The notes under the pieces were generated by a model. That model was not told the origin of the DNA and did not search any database. It worked only from the letters and a program-made list of their open reading frames with translations. From Symbiodinium natans (taxonomy: Eukaryota > Sar > Dinophyceae > Suessiales > Symbiodiniaceae), in assembly GCA_905221605.1 (NCBI GenBank), contig CAJNDS010001497.1, positions 1 to 16,490 on the forward strand: 16,490 nt of DNA, read 5' to 3'. Both the position numbers and the translations under genes were made by a program. Every line of letters starts with the position of its first letter. The stretch's first letter is position 1. This document shows, in pieces, positions 6,939 to 13,678 of this stretch.

Positions 6939-7047
6939 GAGATCACCACGTGGATCGAAGACCACACAGAGGCACCGTGGGGCCTTTCAAAGAGTGTTTT
7001 GGGTCTGGGCTGCCTTGGCTACTCTGAGAGCTCAGATTCAGGTTTTG
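6939..7047 (+). CDS. exon, unknown protein (gene B)
   Basis: Acceptor TTCCCTTCTGCAG. Reads EITTWIEDHTEAPWGLSKSV then LGLGCLGYSESSDSGF and ends with one base before GTAAAC (7048). An earlier GTGTTT donor at 6994 is possible. It joins in phase to the exon at 7086 across a 38-nt intron. No domain recognised. Confidence 0.6.
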
Positions 7048-7085
7048 GTAAACTCTACACCCCAAACCCTACACTCTAAACCCAG
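7048..7085 (+). other. 38-nt intron made of CCCTAAA-like units
   Basis: Starts GTAAAC and ends AAACCCAG; the body is CCCCAAA, CCCTACA, CTCTAAA units. Removal keeps the frame between the flanking exons, whereas reading through meets TAA at 7078. Confidence 0.55.
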
Positions 7086-7150
7086 GATGGGAACAAAAGA
7101 TTTGGGCCACTTCCGTGCACTCCCAACTCCTGGTGGAAGAGCCGATGGAT
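7086..7150 (+). CDS. exon, unknown protein (gene B)
   Basis: Two leftover bases then 21 codons, WEQKIWATSVHSQLLVEEPM plus D, ending at GTAAGC (7151). The frame stays open past the donor to TAA at 7277, so a longer exon is possible, but that extension contains a TTTAGGC unit and a tandem duplication and looks less like coding. Confidence 0.55.
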
Positions 7151-7219
7151 GTAAGCGTGTTGGTTGAGTCGCGTAGGCAGGGTTTAGGCTTGCGATCAAC
7201 GAAGGCTGTGGCCGACGCA

Positions 7220-7269
7220 GGGGTGGGAACTAGCTGGTCGGGCCGGGGTGGGAACCAGCTAGTCGGGCC
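7220..7269. repeat. 25-bp tandem duplication
   Basis: Two adjacent copies of GGGGTGGGAAC-T/C-AGCT-G/A-GTCGGGCC, 7220-7244 and 7245-7269, differing at two bases. Confidence 0.9.
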
Positions 7270-7365
7270 CACAACCTAAGAACCTTACACCCTAAGCCCC
7301 AAACCCTAAACACTAAAGACTAGACGCTAAACCCTCCTCTTCTGTTTTTTTTGAGGCTGCTGGAG

Positions 7366-7395
7366 AATCCGGGAATGGCCCCCATGAACATGTGG
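7366..7395 (+). CDS. short exon, unknown protein (gene B)
   Basis: Follows a T-rich tract (CTTCTGTTTTTTTTGAG). Ten codons NPGMAPMNMW end at GTGGGC (7396) in phase 0. If the upstream GAG at 7355 is the acceptor the exon gains LLE, but then its start phase does not match 7150. Phase 0 at its end matches the next exon. Confidence 0.5.
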
Positions 7396-7419
7396 GTGGG
7401 CAAGGGCGGCCAACCCCTG

Positions 7420-7560
7420 CACCCTATAAGCCAAATAAACCAAACCCTCTAAACTCTCTAAACCCTAAAACCCTCTAAACCCTACAAACCCTGCAAACAC
7501 TGTAAACCCTATCATCCCCTTTCAACACTGTAAACCCTCTAAACCCTATATAGACCCTAA
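7420..7560. repeat. CCCTCTAAA / CCCTGTAAA variant array
   Basis: Units of 7-9 nt such as CCCTCTAAA, CCCTACAAA and CACTGTAAA fill the intron before the ATTTCAG acceptor at 7570. This is the most diverged CCCTAAA-type array in the window. Confidence 0.85.
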
Positions 7561-7570
7561 GTCATTTCAG

Positions 7571-7698
7571 AGCCCCAAGAAGGTCAAGCGGTGGCTGGCG
7601 CTGGACGACTTGGACCTGAAATCGGCTGATGACGTGCGGCTGCTGTGCCGCAGGATGGAGGGAAAACCACCGGACCCTAGCGAAGCCCGAAATGCCGG
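7571..7698 (+). CDS. exon, unknown protein (gene B)
   Basis: Acceptor GTCATTTCAG; 42 codons plus two bases. Reads SPKKVKRWLALDDLDLKSAD then DVRLLCRRMEGKPPDPSEAR, a charged, probably helical segment. The donor is GTTTAGGG (7699), the telomere unit itself. The longer ORF 7610-8059 runs on into that repeat and gives the typical repeat peptide. Ends in phase 2, which the exon at 8130 does not match, so an exon is probably missing between them. Confidence 0.65.
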
Positions 7699-8129
7699 GT
7701 TTAGGGTTTGGAGTTCGGGGCTCAGGGTTAATGTTGGTCTTGATTTAGGAGCCCCCCCCCAACAAATCTGGGACCCTCCACAAAGAAATGCCCCCGCAAG
7801 CCCCGCAGAACAAATATTTGGGGGGGGAACCATCCTAAAGCCTCAGACCCCATCAAGGCCCCCTCAGGGCCTCAAGTTCAGGACCTTTAAGACTCTCAGG
7901 ATTCGGGGGCTCAAGCTTAAGAGTCGGCATCCCTACTGGTGCTCCCCCCACTCCCCGCCCCCCCCCCCCCCCCCTTGCCACCTCCCCATTTTTCTGGTTG
8001 GGGCGGAGGGTTTAGGGTTTAGGGTTTTTAGGGTTGAGGGGTTGGGGTTTAGGGTTTAGGGTTTAGTGTTTAGGGTTTAGGGTTTAGGGTTTAGGGTTTA
8101 GAGTGTTGGGATCGCCCATATATCCCCAG
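7699..8129. other. intronic stretch with C-rich runs and TTTAGGG array
   Basis: Contains TTTAGGG units at 7699-7745, runs of eight C (7752) and eight G (7820), a run of 18 C near 7957-7974, and a TTTAGGG array at 8008-8105. The frame after GATTTAG (7750) is open and proline-rich and could hide another exon. Confidence 0.5.
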
Positions 8130-8237
8130 GCCCACAGCCCCAAACACTTGTGGCCAAAAGCTGCAAACACTTAGCGGGCTCACGCCTTGAAAATGAACTG
8201 AGGCTTCCAGACACGTCGGGAGCTGAGACGCCTTTTT
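8130..8237 (+). CDS. exon, unknown protein (gene B)
   Basis: Acceptor TATATCCCCAG; donor GTGGGT (8238). Two leftover bases, then PQPQTLVAKSCKHLAGSRLE and NELRLPDTSGAETPF, ending in phase 1. A shorter start at the CTTAG (8174) is possible. The next exon at 8283 brings two bases, as required. Confidence 0.6.
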
Positions 8238-8282
8238 GTGGGTTAGGGTCCGAAGTTAGGGTTTGTTGATGGTCGCCTTGAG

Positions 8283-8317
8283 GTTCCCGATGGGGAGTTT
8301 GGGGCGTAGAGTGCCGT
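8283..8317 (+). CDS. micro-exon, unknown protein (gene B)
   Basis: Acceptor GCCTTGAG, donor GTGAGG (8318). The 35-nt block gives CSRWGVWGVECR when joined to the previous exon and ends in phase 0. Supported mainly by phase and the donor. Confidence 0.4.
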
Positions 8318-8334
8318 GTGAGGTCGGGGGCTCA

Positions 8335-8395
8335 ACCCAATCCCTAAACCCCAAAACAATCCCTAAACCCTAAATCCCCAAACCCTAAACCCTAC
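8335..8395. repeat. CCCTAAA-type array
   Basis: CCCTAAACCCCAAAACAAT and CCCTAAA units in the intron between 8317 and 8413. Confidence 0.85.
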
Positions 8396-8412
8396 TGACC
8401 TACTGGACGCAG

Positions 8413-8432
8413 CAGGAGGTTGATAGTCTCAG
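8413..8432 (+). CDS. micro-exon, unknown protein (gene B)
   Basis: Acceptor GGACGCAG, donor GTCCTA (8433). Twenty bases read QEVDSL plus two bases; the one-base start of the exon at 8533 completes a serine codon. Low confidence because of its size. Confidence 0.35.
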
Positions 8433-8445
8433 GTCCTAAGCCCCC

Positions 8446-8510
8446 ATTCATTCGCTTATTCATTCATTCATTCATTCATGCATTCATTCATTCGTTCATT
8501 CATTCACTCA
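8446..8510. repeat. (ATTC)n microsatellite
   Basis: CATTCATT tetranucleotide repeat with a few substitutions; intronic in the gene B model. A related ATGA run ends the window at 16443-16455. Confidence 0.95.
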
Positions 8511-8532
8511 AATATGTTTATCATAAGTCCAG

Positions 8533-8593
8533 CTTCATATCCGCCCCACGAAGGCTGCGAATGACCGGGGGCATTCTCCTGGTGGATCCTGAA
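8533..8593 (+). CDS. exon, unknown protein (gene B)
   Basis: Acceptor AAGTCCAG; after one base reads FISAPRRLRMTGGILLVDPE, ending at GTGGGG (8594) in phase 0. If unspliced it stops at TAA 8609-8611. Phase 0 matches the exon at 8896. Confidence 0.5.
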
Positions 8594-8631
8594 GTGGGGT
8601 CTCGCGCTTAAGCCAGATCTGGGAGGGATCA

Positions 8632-8780
8632 GGGTTTAGGGTTTAGGGTTAGGGTTAAGGGTTAAGGGTTTAGGGTTTAGGGTTTGGTTTTTGTTTGGGT
8701 GTTGTTGGGCTTAAGGGGTTTACAGGGTTTAGGGCTTATAGGGTTTAGGTGTCAGGGATTTCAAGTGAGGCTAATGAGGG
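8632..8780. repeat. TTTAGGG array, degenerate tail
   Basis: TTTAGGG with TTAAGGG, TTTACAGGG and CTTATAGGG variants, in the intron after 8593. Confidence 0.85.
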
Positions 8781-8895
8781 GACTTAACGGTTTTAGGGCT
8801 TATTGGTGTCTTATATGTGAAGTGCCATGCAGGATCCCCCCAAAATTTCACACACAAGCAAACTACCCATAAACCCTCAGCCCTATAAACTCTAG

Positions 8896-9036
8896 ACCCA
8901 CCACCCTGTTCAAGGCGGCCATCCTTTGAACAAGCCCCCATGCGGTAGTGGATTGGTGGAGCAGCCCGAAACCGTGCATGTGAGCCTTCTTGAGTGCAAC
9001 TTCATCGTGTTTAGCACGCGGGCTTCAGATGACCGG
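8896..9036 (+). CDS. exon, unknown protein (gene B)
   Basis: Acceptor AAACTCTAG directly after CCCTATAAA units; exactly 47 codons in phase 0 at both ends. Reads THHPVQGGHPLNKPPCGSGL then VEQPETVHVSLLECNFIVFS and TRASDDR. The donor is GTTTAGGG (9037). It is one of the best exons in the window. No family recognised. Confidence 0.65.
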
Positions 9037-9502
9037 GTTTAGGGCAGGGTTAGGAGTAGCCGCAGAGCCCGAAGCCCTGTGCCCTAGTTCCTTCATTGAC
9101 AAACCCTAAAACCTATTCCTAACACCCAGAGTAGGCCCTTATTCCCGTTCTTTGGTTGTCGTTTCCCTTATAACCCCCTGTCAACCGTAAAAGGGCAACC
9201 CTTTGATATTCCCCGGTTACCTTAGGAGGCGACCTTTTTGACCTTTTGGTTAGCTAGAATCCTATGACGAAAAAGGGTTAACCATTTTTGGGCTCGGGTA
9301 TTCGCCCCTAAGTTACTCCTGGGTCAAGAATCCGATGGTGGAAACTTCCTGGCCTTTTCCCGAGGCTCACCATGAGCCACGCCCGACAAGCCACAGAGTT
9401 CCTGCGGAGCCCTCAGCCCTAAACTCTTCGAAAGTTTAGGGATTAGGGTTTGGGGTTTAGGGTTTGGGGTTTCGGGTTTGGGGTTTCGGGTTTGGGGTTT
9501 AG
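9037..9502 (+). other. 466-nt intron bounded by telomere units
   Basis: Begins GTTTAGGG and ends with a TTTGGGG/TTTCGGG/TTTAG array (9430-9502). The middle (9115-9420) is unique and has two GGGCAACCC/AAGGGTTAACC-like motifs; a short minus-strand block 9381-9411 with CAG and GTGAGC borders was noted but not adopted. Confidence 0.5.
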
Positions 9503-9615
9503 GGCTTTGCTTGCTTGAGGGTTGCCTTCGTCAATGGCAGTCCATATCCTTATGCCATAACGATTGACCCTGCGGTGACGTTCCTTCCTAGTGGTACAGC
9601 GTTAGGGATCAGGGT
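9503..9615 (+). CDS. exon, unknown protein (gene B)
   Basis: The acceptor is TTTAG of the repeat. Reads GFACLRVAFVNGSPYPYAIT then IDPAVTFLPSGTALGIR, with donor GTGCTA (9616) in phase 2; an alternative donor GTACAG lies at 9594. Phase 2 matches the one-base start of the last exon. Beta-rich composition; no family recognised. Confidence 0.6.
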
Positions 9616-9758
9616 GTGCTAGACTCTTAAACCAAAGAAGCGTGGATCAAGGGCCCCCTTGTCAAGGTCCCTCTCATCATTCAGACCCTAAGCCCTAAAC
9701 CCGAAACCCTAGCATCTTTACAGGGGCTTAGCAGCCCTAGGGCCTTAGGGGGCTTTAG

Positions 9759-9831
9759 GGCTTCCGAAAGGTACCGGATGGAACTTGAGGGCCGAAGGAC
9801 AGTCCTGAAACCCAGAACCGAGTCGAACTAA
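9759..9831 (+). CDS. terminal exon, unknown protein (gene B)
   Basis: Acceptor GGCTTTAG (9758), a repeat-type unit. After one base reads ASERYRMELEGRRTVLKPRT then ESN and TAA (9829-9831). The charged C-terminal tail and the repeat-poor downstream sequence fit the end of a gene. Confidence 0.55.
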
Positions 9832-9881
9832 ACTGGGCACCTATAAAGTTGAAGTATAGGTTGGGATGTTCCCACCCTTAT

Positions 9882-9944
9882 ACGAACAGTCCTTAATCGG
9901 GATTAGAATAGGGGGTACTAGATTCACCATTAAGGACTGTTCGT
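9882..9944. repeat. inverted repeat, 16-bp perfect arms
   Basis: ACGAACAGTCCTTAAT (9882-9897) is the reverse complement of 9929-9944, with a 31-nt loop. Outward the arms continue imperfectly (ACCCTTAT against TTAAGGGGT). It lies about 50 bases after the proposed gene B stop. It could be a 3-prime hairpin or a small foldback element. Confidence 0.85.
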
Positions 9945-10046
9945 TTAAGGGGTGAAAACATGAGGAACAAGCAAAACAGTATACTAAAGTATATAAACCC
10001 TTACCCGACAACCTATTCTAATGAACGTGGGGACCTATTCTGCCCA

Positions 10047-10136
10047 CATATATACATATATATATATACACATATACATATATATATACACATGTATATA
10101 TATATACATATACACACATGTGTATATATATATATG
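10047..10136. repeat. TA/CA dinucleotide microsatellite
   Basis: Alternating TATA and CACATA units, including ACACATGTGT near 10113-10122. The three ORFs across it encode Y/I/H-rich peptides and are artefacts. Confidence 0.95.
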
Positions 10137-10422
10137 GCGACTTAGACATCACCCGAAACCCAAAAACCCATTGTCAGCAACTGCCCGACCCGCCCTCCAC
10201 CCCCCACATAGTTAGAATGAATGTAAACCCTGCACACCCTCAACTTCCCCTCAAACCCGAAACCATCGACCCCAAAACCTCAAGCCCAAAAACCTCAAGA
10301 ACCTAAGTCCTAAACCCTAAAAAGCAACAAAAGACCCTCAAAAAGCCTAAAAACCCTAAAAAAACAAAACCCCCAAAAGCAATTACAAAACTGTATAATA
10401 CATCAAAACCCGAAACCCCCAG
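10137..10422. repeat. highly degenerate CCCTAAA / AAACC-rich stretch
   Basis: A-rich and C-rich on the plus strand (CCCGAAACC, CCCTAAAAA, CCTCAAAAA). It ends with CGAAACCCCCAG, the acceptor of the exon at 10423. No exon supported inside it. Confidence 0.7.
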
Positions 10423-10500
10423 GTCTCAGCAGCGCAAGCCAATGCGGCCCACAAAGATCGCCCGAACGTGACTGAAGCTCCCAGGGCTACTGGGCCTCGG
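10423..10500 (+). CDS. exon, unknown protein (gene C)
   Basis: Acceptor AACCCCCAG; 26 codons in phase 0 read VSAAQANAAHKDRPNVTEAP then RATGPR. The donor is GTTTAGGG starting exactly at 10501. Hydrophilic, possibly disordered. No family recognised. Confidence 0.6.
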
Positions 10501-10563
10501 GTTTAGGGTTTAGGGTTTAGGGTTTAGGGTTTCGGTTTAGGGTTTAGAGTTTCGGGTTCTTAG
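10501..10563 (+). other. 63-nt intron made of TTTAGGG units
   Basis: The whole interval is TTTAGGG with TTTCGG and TTTAGAG variants; it begins GTTTAGGG and ends TTCTTAG. Flanking exons are both phase 0, so removal keeps the frame. Confidence 0.6.
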
Positions 10564-10656
10564 AAAATTCTCGAGCTGAGGATTTGGGAGTTGAGAGACT
10601 TAGGCCCAGCTCAGCCATCTGAAGCAAAAGCTTTCAAAGGGCTTTCTAAACCCTAA
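10564..10656 (+). CDS. exon, unknown protein (gene C)
   Basis: After TTCTTAG reads KILELRIWELRDLGPAQPSE then AKAFKGLSKP and stops at TAA (10654-10656). The last codons AAA CCC TAA are the first unit of the CCCTAAA array, so the stop is supplied by the repeat. An internal GTTGAG could act as a donor. Either this is a true end or the 3-prime border is unrecognised. Confidence 0.5.
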   Translation, partial: KILELRIWELRDLGPAQPSEAKAFKGLSKP

Positions 10657-10720
10657 ATGATGAACCCTGAACCCTAAACCCTGAACCCCGAACCCCGAAC
10701 CCTGAACCCTGAAAACCCTA
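10646..10720. repeat. CCCTAAA / CCCTGAA array
   Basis: CCCTAAA, CCCTGAA and CCCCGAA units up to the CCCTAG before 10722. Confidence 0.9.
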
Positions 10721-10721
10721 G

Positions 10722-10880
10722 CACGGATGGCATCCTCAGAGAGAGTCACTCAGGCCTCAACTCTAGGACACTTTCTGGGACGACAGCCTTGCAAGGTGTA
10801 GAATGTGAGTGTTAGCCATGACGACGTGTTTCCCATGCTCTTTCACCTAGCGACCGAAGATGCCAATAGCCCTAATCCCT
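10722..10880 (+). pseudogene. open block broken by one TAG (gene C region)
   Basis: One frame from ATG 10727 reads MASSERVTQASTLGHFLGRQ, PCKV, then TAG (10799-10801), then NVSVSHDDVFPMLFHLATED and ANS up to the next array. Both halves look coding. A GTGTAG donor at 10796 and GTTAG acceptor at 10815 would give a 20-nt intron that does not keep the frame. It may be a decayed exon, two exons of different transcripts, or a sequencing error. Confidence 0.35.
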
Positions 10881-10958
10881 AATCCCTCTGCCCTAAACCC
10901 TAAACCCTAAACCCTAAACCCTAAACCCTAAACCCTAAACATCCCTAAACCCTAGAAG
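10870..10958. repeat. CCCTAAA telomere-like array
   Basis: CCCTAATCCCTAATCCC, then seven or so perfect CCCTAAA units, then a broken end. Confidence 0.93.
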
Positions 10959-11661
10959 CCCTTGGGCGCAGCGCATCCGGCCTCGCAGAAAAAAGTGATG
11001 CTTGCCAATCTTCCACAGGCGTTAAGTATTGAATAGGGATTACATTCGCCCAGGTGTGCAGCCCAACAGCCAGCAAGACAAAGATGATCAAGTTCTGGCG
11101 TTCCGTTCCGGCGTTCCGATCGCGTGTTGCGTGTTCCGTTCCTTTCCGGCCTCCGGTGGCTTCGGCTGTTTGGAATTTTGCCCTCAGAAGTGCTGGAGGT
11201 GTTTTCCCAAGAGCACTCGGTTAAATCTATCATCGGGTCAACGCAAGATACGAGAATGAAATTGATGCCCAATCGCCCAAGAAGCACCTGTCACGACTAA
11301 ATCGATCATTGCGGAAAGAAATTGGAGGAATCCGGATCCATGCGTTGAGGAAATCTCACCATCTGATAATTGCAAAGTACGCCGTGACCCAAACCTTGCC
11401 AATAACTGGCAGTGAAGCGTGACTTCGACACGTAATGACATTCGAGAGAAGATCCACTTGTGTCCTGTACATTTGTAACCGTTTCTTCGTTGAGCCATGT
11501 CGAACGTGAGACTTTTGCTCACCTCTTCCTACACCCATAATTCGAGAACATTTCTTGTGACTGGCCAGGTGGCAGCACAGGGGGACAGACGACAGACAAG
11601 CCACAAGGCCGTAGAGGATCCCTCTTAGACCGTATTCCGCCAGCTTCTCTACTGCTCACAG
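10959..11661. other. repeat-free island, coding content unresolved
   Basis: No telomere units occur here. The plus frame from ATG 11084 gives MIKFWRSVPAFRSRVACSVP and continues without acidic residues to TAA 11222-11224, like a mitochondrial presequence. The same frame then reads NARYENEIDAQSPKKHLSRL and on to TGA 11420-11422. Another plus frame opens at ATG 11497 (MSNVRLLLTSSYTHNSRTFL) to TAG 11626. Minus frames 10952-11287, 11238-11522 and 11356-11604 overlap these. It may hold 5-prime exons of gene E. Confidence 0.35.
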
Positions 11662-11830
11662 GGACTCAGCCGCCAGGCACTGGCACGTCGCGCCGGTAGA
11701 GCCATGGCCGGGTTCATGCCACTGAAGGAGGCCGCGGCCATGAAGGAGGGCTTGCGGGTCACCGGCGTGCCAGGCCTCCCTGGTATCTGGATCGCGGCTC
11801 AGCTTGACCGGAGCAAGGTTGTGATGGGAG
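11662..11830 (+). CDS. exon, unknown protein (gene E)
   Basis: Acceptor CTTCTCTACTGCTCACAG; reads GLSRQALARRAGRAMAGFMP then LKEAAAMKEGLRVTGVPGLP. Two donors are possible, both phase 1: GTATCT at 11783 (77-nt intron to 11859) or GTATGT at 11831 (29-nt intron). The first gives an intron length closer to others in this gene; the second has the better donor. No family recognised. Confidence 0.5.
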
Positions 11831-11859
11831 GTATGTCAAGGAGGCCATGCGACATGCAG

Positions 11860-11984
11860 ATACGTTCAGTGCTGCTCATCAAGTTACATGGCTTGGGGTT
11901 CACATTCCTCAGTTCACGCAGGGCTTTGGAGGCACCACAACGAATCCAGAATGGCCCACCGAGTTCCCACCATGTCTTAGGCTT
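11860..11984 (+). CDS. exon, unknown protein (gene E)
   Basis: Acceptor GCGACATGCAG. Reads TFSAAHQVTWLGVHIPQFTQ then GFGGTTTNPEWPTEFPPCLR. The frame runs into a TTTAGTTTAGGG remnant and meets TAG at 11997-11999; a GC donor at 11985 with an acceptor at 12011 would remove it in frame, but this is uncertain. Confidence 0.5.
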
Positions 11985-12011
11985 GCGGGTTTAGTTTAGG
12001 GCTGGCTTAAG

Positions 12012-12162
12012 AACCAGTCCTTCCATCCGACCACAAGCCCTGTGTATGGCCCATCGGAGATGACATGGCCACCAATCTACAACAGTCATCCTGGACAATG
12101 TGCATTTGGGTACTTCGTGGTTGTCATCACGGTTCTTCACATGCTAATTGCCAGGGCTATTC
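12012..12162 (+). CDS. exon with hydrophobic segment, unknown protein (gene E)
   Basis: Same frame as the previous exon. Proline-rich start (FHPTTSPVYGPSEMTWPPIY) then a hydrophobic run GYFVVVITVLHMLIARAI that could be a membrane helix. Donor GTATGG (12163), phase 1. A second plus frame here is also open (Cys/Ser/Trp-rich) and cannot be fully excluded; the chosen frame uses the stronger donor and keeps one frame over three blocks. Confidence 0.45.
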
Positions 12163-12240
12163 GTATGGCTGTCCTAGTGTCGGCTATGCGAATGATTATT
12201 CCTGGCACCTGCTTTCATCCCACTACTGACTAGCTGCCAG
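12163..12240 (+). other. 78-nt intron (gene E)
   Basis: GTATGG donor, CTGAC branch-like site at 12226-12230, GCTGCCAG acceptor. It contains the in-frame TAG at 12231. Removal keeps the frame. Confidence 0.5.
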
Positions 12241-12368
12241 CTCTACCTGCCAGCAAGAGGAAATGCTTCTTGTTCGATGTGTTTAAGTTGGAAAGTGAGC
12301 AGAGCGCAGATTGGTGTACGACGTTGGGAATATGGAGAACCGTGACGCGGAACAAGCAGCAGAATATG
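12241..12368 (+). CDS. exon, unknown protein (gene E)
   Basis: Reads LPASKRKCFLFDVFKLESEQ then SADWCTTLGIWRTVTRNKQQ and NM, ending at GTAAAG (12369) in phase 0. The next exon begins in phase 0. The 80-codon ORF that covers it runs on into a trinucleotide repeat, which is intronic in this model. Confidence 0.55.
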
Positions 12369-12390
12369 GTAAAGATGAAGCTGTGCAGTA

Positions 12391-12558
12391 GCCGTCGTCG
12401 TAGTCGTCGGAGCCATAGTGGTTGTGGTGGTGGTGGTGGTGGTTGTGGTGGTGGTCGTCGTCGTAGTGGTCGTAGTAGTAGCGGCAGGCGGCAGGTGGTA
12501 GGTGGTACATAGTAGTTGTAGCAGATGTAGTAGATGCAGCAGATGTAGTAGGTGCAGC
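12391..12558. repeat. GTN / GTAGTAG trinucleotide repeat in intron
   Basis: GTCGTC, GTGGTG and GTAGTA units, then GCAGATGTAGTA units. The His/Thr-rich minus ORFs (12243-12587, 12283-12582) and the Gly/Arg plus ORF are artefacts of it. It lies within the 230-nt intron 12369-12598. Confidence 0.95.
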
Positions 12559-12598
12559 GCCCGGGGGGAGCAGGTCACCCATCCCATTTGAGCATCAG

Positions 12599-12784
12599 GT
12601 CGCCGTCAAGAATTTGTACCACGCCAAGAAGGTGCCGGTGATCCATGTGGCGCATCCCACGGGCGATCAGGAGGAGCTCTATCAGCTCACAGCACAGCGC
12701 TCCAATCCCACCAGCTGGTGGGCAGACGAGGCGCCCAGGTGGAATTTTGAACCGGGCCCGTTGTCTCCATTTTGCAGTCCATGA
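12599..12784 (+). CDS. exon, possibly terminal, unknown protein (gene E)
   Basis: Acceptor GAGCATCAG (12598), phase 0. Reads VAVKNLYHAKKVPVIHVAHP, TGDQEELYQLTAQRSNPTSW, WADEAPRWNFEPGPLSPF and stops at TGA 12782-12784. Very protein-like. The adjacent frame from 12778 to TAG 12926 is also open (HDLRIAAIAQPVEVLSKSR), so splicing into it via TTTTGCAG is possible, but no in-phase donor was found. The minus ORF 12575-12802 is its antisense shadow. Confidence 0.6.
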   Translation, partial: VAVKNLYHAKKVPVIHVAHPTGDQEELYQLTAQRSNPTSWWADEAPRWNFEPGPLSPFCSP

Positions 12785-12951
12785 CTTGCGCATAGCTGCC
12801 ATAGCTCAGCCTGTAGAAGTGTTAAGTAAGAGTCGAACCGGAGGCGCGCGGCCATGCGAAGCACGTAGGAATGAGCAACGTGAAACACTGAAGCATAGAA
12901 GAGCAAGAGCAGCACACATTTATTAGGGGTCCCGGGCCAAGCACATGAATT

Positions 12952-13184
12952 CCCCTAAAAGCCCTAAACCCCTAAACTCCTAAACCCCTAAACCCCGAAA
13001 CCCCTAAACCCTAAACCCCTAGAATCCCTAAACCCCGAAACCCCTAGAATCCCTGAACCCTAAACTCCTAGAACCCCTAAACCCTACACTCCTAGAATCC
13101 CTGAACCCTGAACCCCTAGAACCCCTAAACCCTACACTCCTAGAATCCCTGAACCCTGAACCCCTAGAATCCCTGAACCCCCAG
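12952..13184. repeat. CCCTAAA-type array with 48-bp higher-order repeat
   Basis: Units CCCTAAA, CCCTAGAA, CCCTGAA and CCTACACT. A 48-bp composite is repeated exactly at 13069-13116 and 13117-13164. The array ends in GAACCCCCAG, the acceptor of the next exon. Confidence 0.9.
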
Positions 13185-13273
13185 GCCCCACGGAGTTCTT
13201 GGCTGGAGCAACTGCACCTGGCCGAGCGCTTGGGGAGCGGCCCGCAGCTTGTGCCGGAGGATGCCCTCGGCAG
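13185..13273 (+). CDS. exon, unknown protein
   Basis: Flush against a CCCTAAA-type array upstream (CCCCCAG) and a TTTGGGG/TTTAGGG array downstream (donor GTTTGGGG at 13274). Reads APRSSWLEQLHLAERLGSGP then QLVPEDALG, ending in phase 2. It could belong to the 5-prime end of gene D, but the junction to 13679 is not in phase, so an exon would be missing. Confidence 0.6.
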
Positions 13274-13455
13274 GTTTGGGGTGGTTTGGGGGTTTAGGGG
13301 TTTAGGGGTTTAGGGTTTAGGGGGTTTAGGGTTTAGGGTTTGGGGGTTTGGGGTTTAGGGTTTTCGGGTTTAGGGGTTTAGGGGTTTAGGGTTTAGGGGT
13401 TTAGGGTTTTCGGGTTTAGGGTTTTCGGGTTTAGGGTTTAGGGTTTCGGGGTTTC
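13274..13455. repeat. TTTAGGG array with TTTCGGG and TTTAGGGG variants
   Basis: Starts exactly at the donor of the exon at 13185-13273. Together with the array before that exon it forms an inverted arrangement. Confidence 0.92.
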
Positions 13456-13678
13456 ACGGCAACAGAAAAGATCATAAAGATGGCAACAGTGGTGCATCAA
13501 AATAGTGGTAGAGAGCAAGGCTAGTCGTCATGGGAGCATTCCACTTGCCCACCCCCCAAATGAGCCAGACCACCCTACGGAATCGGAATAGCGTGGTCTC
13601 AAAAAGCCAGGACATTTTCTCTTACTTGTCGGGCCCGCGGTTGTTTTGTTCATTGGGGAAGGGGGTGTTTAATACCAG
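13456..13678. other. unique intronic stretch
   Basis: After GGCAACAG (13467) a short hydrophilic block KDHKDGNSGASK could be an exon continuing from 13273 in phase, but it lacks a fitting donor. The end has a T-rich tract and TTAATACCAG, the acceptor for 13679. Confidence 0.4.

Noticed and set aside
9960-10145. Small Y/I/H-rich proteins
   Set aside because: They are translations of the TA/CA microsatellite in three frames.
12243-12587. Thr- or His-rich minus-strand proteins
   Set aside because: They are translations of a GTN trinucleotide repeat that lies in an intron of the plus-strand gene.
12560-12640. Protein kinase VAVK motif at 12599
   Set aside because: No glycine-rich loop precedes it, and no HRD or DFG motif follows; four residues are not evidence.
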